Positions 33,300-40,350 of a stretch of DNA of 64,000 nucleotides are shown one piece after another. The first letter of the stretch is position 1. Each line of letters begins with the position of its first letter. The stretch lies in contig CADACS010000004.1 of NCBI GenBank assembly GCA_902786505.1, positions 1-64,000 of the forward strand, in the 5' to 3' direction. The DNA is from an uncultured Planctomycetota bacterium. Its GTDB lineage: Bacteria > Planctomycetota > Planctomycetia > Pirellulales > Thermoguttaceae. Below the pieces are notes generated by a model. The model saw only the letters and a list, made by a program, of their open reading frames with translations. It did not search any database and had not been told where the DNA came from. The position numbers and the translations under genes were made by a program.

Positions 33300-36041
33300 T
33301 CAAGACGCCGAATCGCCGTCCCGTTTGCCGTCGGCGCCGGCCTCAAAGAGCGCCTCGACCGTGAGCGTCTTATAGCGCGGGAGCGAGTACCCGAACGGAA
33401 TAAAGAGGCATTTTATGAGGTCGTGGCTCGGAAAGGTCCGCACTTGCGCGCGGAACGGATCAAGGGGCGCGAAAAAGCGCGTCTTCTCCGACTGGAGGAC
33501 CGAACGCTGGCCAATGAAATGATAGAGGTCGAAGTACGACTTCATCTCCTCGCCGGGCTCGGCGCAGAATTCGTCCACGAACTGGTCGAGACGGCGCAGT
33601 ACGGCGAAGGTCGAGACCTCGTTGCGCGTAATCTGATACGTCCGCCCGGTCGGATCGAGCGCCTCGGCGAACGCGAGATTCTTTTCGAGAATACCGCGCC
33701 AGCGCTTATTCGGAAAATGGCGGCGTTTTGCGCTCTTCTCGCCCGTCTCCGCCTCCGCGGCGTCGATCTGGGCGTCGCGCGCTAGGTACCCCTTCAGGAG
33801 CGCGAAAACGTCGCTGAAGACGACGTCGCCCGTGCGGGAATGACGATAGGGAACGCAGAACTTATGGAATTCGTTAGCGCCGAGCTTCGCCTCGATCGCG
33901 GAAGAATCACGTTCGAACGCGGCGTACCCCATATAGTAGCGCAAATTTGCCTTGACGAGATTCTTAACGGCGACGTACGCGACCGTCAAATAGAGCCGCA
34001 TGAGCGTCTTAATCCGTTCGACGGCGACGTCCTTGCGGTTCTTCGAGCGGAATTCGTTGTCGACGACCGCGCTTCCCAGTTCGAGGACGCGGTTGAAAGA
34101 GAAGCTGGAGACCGCTTCGGTCAGCGCTTCGAGCTTCCGGTCGCGAAGCAGGCCCGGCCGAACCGGACCGAGCGCGCGCTGGATATAGCCGTCGAGCTGG
34201 TCGTCGGGCAGGCGTTCGAGAACGAATCGGACAATCTTGCGGTTCGACATGAGCGCGCGGACCGCGTCCGGCCGGACGTAGCGCGCAAGATAGACAAACC
34301 GGCGCGATTTAAGCGCGTTATTGAGAAGGAAGAGGCGGAACGCGCCGACGCGCCGCGAGAGCGGCCCTTCGATCGGCGGAAAGAGCGCGGCGACGGCGCT
34401 CTCGGTCAAGCCGTTCTCCTGATCCGAGGAGAAGCCGAACATACGGACCGCCATTTCGTAGAAGCAGCGCGAATTGAGCCGCGTGTCGCCCTTCATTTTG
34501 CCGACGCTCAGCAGGACGCGCAGCTGGTCGGCAATTTCGCCCGCCGCGGTTCCGCCGTTCTCGTTAAAGACGCCGTACAGCTTCGTAAAGAACATCTCTT
34601 CTCCGAGCGAACGCCCCACGTCGACAAAGCTCTGAATCGCGTCGAGCTTGTCAATGAACGAGGAGACGAGCTCGTTAATCTCTTTTGTGTCCAGGAAGTT
34701 GCACAGAAACGCGACGAGCTCGACCGCAGGATAGGCGTCTTCCGTTTCGATCGCCACGCCCGGAAGATCCCAGTCTTCGATCGGAGCGTTCCGGAACCGC
34801 TGGAAATCGTCGGGCCGAATAAAGAAGAGGCGCTCGAGCGGTTCCCGGTTCGCCTCCATAACGGCGACGGCGAGATCGCGATAGACGTCTTCTTTTTCTT
34901 TTTCGTCGGCCATGCGCAGCCGCGTTACGCCAAGTTCGAGCGTTTCGGCTCCGCTCGCGCCCGTTAAGTAGCGGAAGAAGAGGAAGTCGGCGAGCAGCCG
35001 GAGCTTCGGGCGGTAGGAGTCGAATTCCGGATTGGAGGCATACGGAAAGAACCGCTGAAAGACAATTTCGCGCAGCTTGCACAGATTCAAGCCGATATTT
35101 TTCGATTCTTTTCTGATACTGAACCGGTAGTAGAGGGACACGACGGCGTCGCGGTCCTCTTGAGTGCGCGCGTCGAGCAGCTCGAAAAGGATTCCAAGAT
35201 TGACGCGCGAGTTCTTAAAGAAGCTCGCGTTGACCTGACGAATCCGATTCGCGTAGCTCCAGTGGATAATCTTCCAGAGCTGGTCGTTGAATTTCAGGCG
35301 CAGCGCCGAACTCGCGGACCAGAAGTCGTCGTACTTCCAACGGCCCGTGATGCGGCGCAGTTTTCCGAGAATCCGGAGAACCGAAACGTTCCATTCGATC
35401 GCGTCCCGATACGTCGGACCGGAGCCGCGGACCCGGCGGGGAAACGGAAAGAAGACGTCGCCGTAAAGGGGAAACGAATCGGAGAGCGCCTCCGCGACCT
35501 CGTAGCCGCGCCGGCTGTAGAGCGGGCCGCGCGGAGAGTCCGACTTCCAGTCCTCTTCGGTAACCGGCTCGCCCGTCCGCTGGAGATTATTCAGGCAGAA
35601 GAGCGCCGCGTTAACGAAAACGCCGAGCGTCTTTTGAAGATTCAGAATCTGATAGACGATCTGAATGCGCATATTCTCGCCCGCGTACGTCCGGCCGAAA
35701 AAGCGGCCCTCGTACTGATCCTTCAGGAGCAGATAATCCTGCATGAACTCTTTGCGCGCCGCGTCGGCGAGCGCGCCCGCCGGATTCCGCGTTACCGCGC
35801 GAAGGGGCGCTTCCTTAACGGCCGACTGCTCGAAATTGACGTCGTCCGAAACGCCGACGACCCGAAAGCCGAACTTCTCCGGCGCCGCGTCCGAACTCGG
35901 CACCGGATCCCCGTCCTTCCAGACGATCTCGGCAAAGCGCCCCTTTCCGAACGACACGACGACTAACTTGCCGCTCCCGTACGCGAGCGCCGACTTAACG
36001 CCGATCCGTTTCGGCGCCGTTTTCTTAGACTTTTCCGACAT
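33300..36041 (-). CDS. cas13d: Cas13d (type VI-D) homologue lacking both HEPN catalytic histidines
   Basis: A 913-residue protein, collinear with Cas13d effectors (about 920-970). Shared landmarks: GVKSALAYGSGKLVVVSF at the N-terminus; IQIVYQILNLQKTLGVFVNAA; YYRFSIRKESKNIGLNLCKLRE; DTKEINELVSSFIDKLDAI; RRFVYLARYVRPDAVRAL then IVRFVLERLPDDQLD; RLYLTVAYVAVKNLVKANLR..MGYAAFERD; SYFDLYHFIGQRSVL; and C-terminal PFGYSLPRYKTLTVEALF. Cas13d has two HEPN RxxxxH sites (R239/H244 and R858/H863 in RfxCas13d). Here they read RRITGR (R229, R234) and RNEVST (R806, T811): arginine kept, histidine lost in both. I checked both codon strings. The frame is intact with normal codon use, so the gene is not decaying. 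No cas1, cas2 or array is visible. AGGAA precedes the ATG. RNA cleavage is unlikely; RNA binding remains plausible. Confidence 0.92.
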   Translation of the reverse strand: MSEKSKKTAPKRIGVKSALAYGSGKLVVVSFGKGRFAEIVWKDGDPVPSSDAAPEKFGFRVVGVSDDVNFEQSAVKEAPLRAVTRNPAGALADAARKEFMQDYLLLKDQYEGRFFGRTYAGENMRIQIVYQILNLQKTLGVFVNAALFCLNNLQRTGEPVTEEDWKSDSPRGPLYSRRGYEVAEALSDSFPLYGDVFFPFPRRVRGSGPTYRDAIEWNVSVLRILGKLRRITGRWKYDDFWSASSALRLKFNDQLWKIIHWSYANRIRQVNASFFKNSRVNLGILFELLDARTQEDRDAVVSLYYRFSIRKESKNIGLNLCKLREIVFQRFFPYASNPEFDSYRPKLRLLADFLFFRYLTGASGAETLELGVTRLRMADEKEKEDVYRDLAVAVMEANREPLERLFFIRPDDFQRFRNAPIEDWDLPGVAIETEDAYPAVELVAFLCNFLDTKEINELVSSFIDKLDAIQSFVDVGRSLGEEMFFTKLYGVFNENGGTAAGEIADQLRVLLSVGKMKGDTRLNSRCFYEMAVRMFGFSSDQENGLTESAVAALFPPIEGPLSRRVGAFRLFLLNNALKSRRFVYLARYVRPDAVRALMSNRKIVRFVLERLPDDQLDGYIQRALGPVRPGLLRDRKLEALTEAVSSFSFNRVLELGSAVVDNEFRSKNRKDVAVERIKTLMRLYLTVAYVAVKNLVKANLRYYMGYAAFERDSSAIEAKLGANEFHKFCVPYRHSRTGDVVFSDVFALLKGYLARDAQIDAAEAETGEKSAKRRHFPNKRWRGILEKNLAFAEALDPTGRTYQITRNEVSTFAVLRRLDQFVDEFCAEPGEEMKSYFDLYHFIGQRSVLQSEKTRFFAPLDPFRAQVRTFPSHDLIKCLFIPFGYSLPRYKTLTVEALFEAGADGKRDGDSAS

Positions 36042-36328
36042 TGGTTCCTATGTGATTCGCTAAACGCGTTATGCAGGCTGTAAAGGCGGGCTTCGGGCGG
36101 CGCGGCGCCCCCGAAAAGCGCGCGATGCGGTTTGGACGCTCCCCTACGCAAACCGAACGCGAATGACTCAAACGGCGGAAAGATCCGCCAAAGTAAAGAC
36201 GCGCTGTGCTCTGTTTATTGCAGCTCGTTTCGTCTGTCCGTTCAAAGCCGAACTCCACGGACGCGCCTTTGAAGACATGTTCATGCCGACAAATACGCCC
36301 GCGGACGCTCAAACGCTAGGCCCGTAAT
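36042..36328 (-). other. Long leader of the Cas13d-like gene
   Basis: About 280 nt would be transcribed before the ATG. Two hairpins stand out: a 7-bp stem CGGTTTG/CAAACCG (36128-36134, 36149-36155, 14-nt loop) and a 6-bp stem GGCGGA/TCCGCC (36174-36179, 36184-36189). It could hold a cis-encoded guide-like or regulatory RNA; this is inference only. Confidence 0.4.
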
Positions 36329-36356
36329 AGTGTAGCAAGAAGTCACGCGGCGTCAA
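36329..36356 (-). promoter_or_regulatory. Promoter of the Cas13d-like gene
   Basis: On the minus strand TTGACG (36351-36356) and TACACT (36329-36334) with a 16-bp spacer, in the gap after the DUF3800-like gene. It allows expression independent of that gene. Confidence 0.65.
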
Positions 36357-36454
36357 GCGGTAGGGAGCGGAATGAAACCGCGGCGCCGCGGAAACGTGAG
36401 AAGCCGTAACGCGGCCCTATGTCAGGTACTCCGCCGTTTTTATTCCGTATGAAG

Positions 36455-38827
36455 TTATCGGAAGTTAAAAGGTAAAATCTTTTTCGCAAATTCTAAAGGT
36501 TCAAGCCGAGTAGACGGCTCCATTTGCGCTTCGAGAATCCGCAGCCGGTCGTCCCCAATCTTTTTGATCTTTCGCGCTGCTTCCATCTGCTTGACATACC
36601 CTTTAACTAAACAATCGTCTTTTTCTCGATAATACAACATAGAGCCGAGGAAAACACAATCAAGAAGTCTAAAAGCGCCGTCGCTCTTTCGATCGGGCTC
36701 AATCGCTTTACGTGCCAGATTAAGTCGGTTAAACGATTCGTCCTTAGGGCCAAGAACTCCACGATAGAACTCAATGAGTTCCCACGGGTGATTTGAGCCT
36801 GACTTCCACTTCCCTGGAGCGTCGAAATAAACCTCTTTTGCTTTTCGCGCTTTTGCTGTTTTGCTGACGGCAAGAAAACGTAAAAAGAGCCAATGTGCAT
36901 AAACAGAACAGTCGTCGCCCGATTCGCTCAGGATTTTTGCAACGTCCGACAAAGATAAATTGCTGTTCAGGTCTTCTGTTCTGTCCGGATAATTCATCGC
37001 GAAATACTTGAAATACTTGTCAAATTGCTGTTCAAATTCGGCGTCTTTTTCCGCGTCCATCATGGCGATCATGAGACGCTCTCGCGTATGCGAAATCTCT
37101 ATCTCGCTTTCCGAAGGGTCCGACAGGCGCTCAAACAGTCTAATTGCTTTTTTGAAATAGCTTACTCCTTCGTCGTTCTCGCCAATAAGACATTTGTACT
37201 GACCGTAGGTCGAAAGCAATCGCCCAGCCAACTTTAGACCGGGGATTTCCGGCGACTTCGCGATCGTCTCAGCGTTCCATCGCCTCTTAAATAGTTCGCC
37301 AAGCTTTTTGAAATCCAAAGCGTTGACATATGCGGTCGCTCTTGTGACGACTGCGTCGCATACCAACCTTGCATCCTCTTCGTAAAGCACGTTCGCTAGG
37401 AAATGGAATTCTTCCTCATGCTCAAAATCCCCGAACATTCTGCCATGACGATTATTAACGGCAAGTTTACATGTGAGGAACCTAAGCCGCGTACGTCGCG
37501 GCAAGGCGCTAGGTTCAAAAGATTCCAGCCACTTCAGCTGTAGATCAAGCGTTTCGAGCCGGACGGTCTTTGAATATACCATTTCAGAAAAATATGCAAA
37601 AAATTTCTCCCATAATTCCGGCTGCGTTTGCACTTTCTGACCTAATTCGCGCAAAAGAGAGTGAGGAAGCGTATCGTAGGAATTATTTTCATTTGGAACT
37701 TCAGCGTTCAAAAGCGCCGTCCAATCGGGCGGGCTTATCGTCTTCTCGTTCCGCAAGTGATCAAGCGAATCGCGCAACGTTTGAACGTTTGCGGAATAAA
37801 AGCATGAACCAAGCAAACTGCTCGACTGTAAAAGATCCTTTATCTCCTTACGTTCGCTTCCCCAAAGGTTGGCGATCGCGTCCACATATCCGTGGCAAGG
37901 GTCGTCTCCCTTCTTAATGAAACGACCTTCGATTTTAACATTTTCACTTTGGCCGGGATAGGCGTTCGCATAATCCATTTCTACATCGCCAGACAGATAC
38001 TTCCAGATATTGTTGTCTTCTGGCTTAAACTCGCAGCGTTCCTCTGCTTTTACGACAAATTTCGTAGGACCTTTTTTGGGAATAAGGCGCAATCCCATTT
38101 CCAGAATCAACTTAATTGCCAAAATCCAAGGGTCTCCTTTGATTCTTTCAAGCAAATTAACATGAATCCCCAAAATTCCGCAGTCTTTCTCTAAAACTCT
38201 TCCGACAACCTCTTGAATTTCCTCTGGGGCACGCCTCGCGGCATGCCATTCTTTATCAAGAGGCGGGAGAGTTGTCCTCTGGGGTACAAATAGAGCCGCA
38301 ACGCGAAGACCTGCGCTCGAATCGCCGCTCAAATGTTTATTATGACAGCCAGTCTCGTCGATAAAAACCGTCCATTTATCAGACGGTTTCATATTAGCAA
38401 GCGAATTGGGATGCAGTTCGAAATCTTTGCCGTAAAGACAATTCTGCTTTTGTAACTTGACAGGCTCGTGTTCGACCTTCGCTTCAGGATTAGCGACGCA
38501 GCCTTGGGGTGATTTTTCAAGCTCGTTTTGCGGCGGATTAAGGGTCGGCTTTTCTTCTACCTTTTTGGGCGGATTCTGCGCAGGTTTTTTCACTTCCTTT
38601 TTGGGCGCGTTTTGCGAGGGATTTTGCCGCTGGCTTTGCGCCGCCTGTTTTTTCGCTTTTTTGGTCTGATTCTGCGGAGGATTCTGCACCGCTTTCTTCA
38701 TTTCCTTTTGGGGCGCGTTTTGAGAGGGATTTTGCCGAGGGTTTTGCGCCGCCCGTTTTACAGGCTCTTTGGAGACGTTTTGCTCGACAGATTCCCCGGA
38801 ACTTTTTTGTTTCTTTTTGTTTGCCAC
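36455..38827 (-). CDS. DUF3800-like (RNase H-fold) protein with repeat N-terminus and helical C-terminus
   Basis: A 790-residue protein with three parts. Residues 1-115 are low-complexity Gln/Asn/Pro/Lys repeats (QNPSQNAPQKEMKK and QNPSQNAPKKEVKK, about 40 residues apart). Residues about 145-380 start WTVFIDETGCHNKH and carry later acidic positions (FVVKAEERCEF; DPCHGYVDAIANLW). This IDE(S/T)G...E...D pattern resembles the DUF3800 family, a predicted RNase H-like fold seen near defence and mobile genes. Residues 400-790 are helical, TPR-like (LLSTYGQYKCLIGENDEGVSYFKKAI). The frame is open to 38926, but GTG 38827 follows AAGGAA and is preferred. It is co-oriented with and directly upstream of the Cas13d-like gene (413-bp gap). 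Catalytic activity is not established. Confidence 0.6.
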   Translation of the reverse strand: MANKKKQKSSGESVEQNVSKEPVKRAAQNPRQNPSQNAPQKEMKKAVQNPPQNQTKKAKKQAAQSQRQNPSQNAPKKEVKKPAQNPPKKVEEKPTLNPPQNELEKSPQGCVANPEAKVEHEPVKLQKQNCLYGKDFELHPNSLANMKPSDKWTVFIDETGCHNKHLSGDSSAGLRVAALFVPQRTTLPPLDKEWHAARRAPEEIQEVVGRVLEKDCGILGIHVNLLERIKGDPWILAIKLILEMGLRLIPKKGPTKFVVKAEERCEFKPEDNNIWKYLSGDVEMDYANAYPGQSENVKIEGRFIKKGDDPCHGYVDAIANLWGSERKEIKDLLQSSSLLGSCFYSANVQTLRDSLDHLRNEKTISPPDWTALLNAEVPNENNSYDTLPHSLLRELGQKVQTQPELWEKFFAYFSEMVYSKTVRLETLDLQLKWLESFEPSALPRRTRLRFLTCKLAVNNRHGRMFGDFEHEEEFHFLANVLYEEDARLVCDAVVTRATAYVNALDFKKLGELFKRRWNAETIAKSPEIPGLKLAGRLLSTYGQYKCLIGENDEGVSYFKKAIRLFERLSDPSESEIEISHTRERLMIAMMDAEKDAEFEQQFDKYFKYFAMNYPDRTEDLNSNLSLSDVAKILSESGDDCSVYAHWLFLRFLAVSKTAKARKAKEVYFDAPGKWKSGSNHPWELIEFYRGVLGPKDESFNRLNLARKAIEPDRKSDGAFRLLDCVFLGSMLYYREKDDCLVKGYVKQMEAARKIKKIGDDRLRILEAQMEPSTRLEPLEFAKKILPFNFR

Positions 38828-39041
38828 AACAGGTTCCTTCACAGAAAAAACAGGATTAAACGCAGTTTGCCCTTCAATAGAGACATACCTCGTTTCGAAT
38901 TGTAATTCTTTCGCTCCGTTTGGCAACTGTCGAGAACCGTTCCGGCGGAATTATTGCGAGAACAGACCACGCATTCTTTCTGCTGCCGGCGAGAAAGGAG
39001 GCGCGTTCGAAACGTTAGAATTCGCCATATCTGTAATTCGC

Positions 39042-39069
39042 TTGATTGCGCCGTCAAAAGGAATACAAT
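39042..39069 (+). promoter_or_regulatory. Promoter of the GT4 gene
   Basis: TTGATT (39042-39047), 16-bp spacer, TACAAT (39064-39069). Confidence 0.6.
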
Positions 39070-39123
39070 ATAGCCATGCGGATTGGGACGCTTTGCGTCT
39101 CTGGCGGATTTTGGGGAGCGGAT

Positions 39124-40221
39124 ATGAAGATCTTTATAGCGATCAATCAGGCGCGGGTCCTTTACGATTTCAAACGGGAGCTCGTCGCGGCTTTTCTTGC
39201 GCGCGGGGACGAGGTCTTTCTCTCGTTCGAGGAAGATTTTCGCGCGGAATATTTCTATTCGACGGGCGCGACGGTCCTTCCGACGCCGATCGATCCGCGC
39301 GGTATGAACCCCGTTCGGGACGCCAAGCTCTATCTGTTCTATAAAAAGGCGCTTCGGCGCGTTCGGCCCGACGCCGTTCTTACGTTCACGATTAAGCCGA
39401 ACGTCTACTGCGGACGCGCGTGCCGGACGCTCAAGATTCCCTATTTCGCGACGATTTCCGGACTCGGCGTCGCGCTCAACGCGGGCGGGGCGCTCGCGGC
39501 GGTCTCTCGCGCGCTCTACCGGTCGGGCGTGCGCGGGGCGCGCGGGGTCTTCTGCCAGAACGAGTCGATCGCGCGGTACGCGGTCGCGAACCGATTCGCG
39601 TCGGAATCGCAGATCGTCCGCGTGGCGGGCTCGGGCGTCGATCTCGACCGGTTTCCCTATCTCGAATACCCCGCGGAAGAAGACCAGATCGAATTCCTCT
39701 TTATCGGCCGGCTCATGCGCGATAAGGGAATCGGCGAATATCTCGAATGCGCCAAGCGGATCCGCGCGTCGCGTCCGAACGCGGTCTTTCGCATTCTTGG
39801 CGCGCCCGAACGCGGCTGCGATTCGTACGGCGCGGTTACGGAAGCGGCGCGGCGCGGGCTCGTCGAGTATCTCGGCTATAAGACGGACGTAACCCCTTAT
39901 CTCGCGACCTGTTCCGCGGTTACGCTCCCAAGCTGGCACGAAGGGCTCTCGAACGTGCTGCTCGAAGGGGCGGCGTCCGGCCGGCCGCTTATCGCGTCGA
40001 ACGTGCCCGGCTGCGCGGAGACCTTTGACGACGGAGTTACCGGATTCGGCTTCGAGCCGCGCAGCGCCGACGCGCTCGTGGACGCGGTCGAGCGGTTCCT
40101 CGCGACGCCCTATGAAACGCGGCGCGAAATGGGCCGGAAAGGGCGCGAGAAGGTCGCCGCAGCGTTCGACCGCAATAAGGTCGTCGCGACGTATCTCGAC
40201 GCCGTCTCTAACCGGCAGTAA
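39124..40221 (+). CDS. Glycosyltransferase family 4
   Basis: A 365-residue GT-B enzyme. N-terminal acceptor half: KIFIAINQARVLYDFKRELV, TFTIKPNVYCGRACR and ISGLGVAL, similar to capsule/exopolysaccharide transferases that follow an initiating phosphoglycosyl transferase. C-terminal donor half: FLFIGRLMRDKGIGEYL and SWHEGLSNVLLEGAASGRPL. ATG 39124 with a GGGAG site is preferred over the upstream 39046. Probably cytoplasmic and membrane-associated in surface polysaccharide assembly; donor sugar unknown. It stands alone, between the DUF3800-like gene and the helicase. Confidence 0.87.
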   Translation: MKIFIAINQARVLYDFKRELVAAFLARGDEVFLSFEEDFRAEYFYSTGATVLPTPIDPRGMNPVRDAKLYLFYKKALRRVRPDAVLTFTIKPNVYCGRACRTLKIPYFATISGLGVALNAGGALAAVSRALYRSGVRGARGVFCQNESIARYAVANRFASESQIVRVAGSGVDLDRFPYLEYPAEEDQIEFLFIGRLMRDKGIGEYLECAKRIRASRPNAVFRILGAPERGCDSYGAVTEAARRGLVEYLGYKTDVTPYLATCSAVTLPSWHEGLSNVLLEGAASGRPLIASNVPGCAETFDDGVTGFGFEPRSADALVDAVERFLATPYETRREMGRKGREKVAAAFDRNKVVATYLDAVSNRQ

Positions 40222-40247
40222 CAGCCGGGTTCCCTTCTCTTAGGCGC

Positions 40248-40288
40248 AAAAAAACGGCGCCCCAGCCTCAAGTGAGACCGGGGCGCCG
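40248..40288 (-). terminator. Terminator between GT4 and helicase genes
   Basis: A 9-bp perfect stem CGGCGCCCC/GGGGCGCCG (40255-40263, 40280-40288). The T-run (A7 at 40248-40254 on plus) follows on the minus strand, so it ends the helicase transcript. Confidence 0.85.
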
Positions 40289-40350
40289 CTTCGCAGAACG
40301 CGCGCGGGGGGCCCGCTTGAAGTCAAGTTGGGCCCGACGCTTGCAATGTA

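Noticed and set aside
33840-34967. 375-codon plus-strand ORF inside the Cas13d-like gene
   Set aside because: Antisense shadow; the minus-strand frame has clear Cas13d homology.
36128-36155. Hairpin as a Cas13d direct repeat
   Set aside because: Only one copy, and it lacks the conserved 3' end of known VI-D repeats; kept only as a leader feature.
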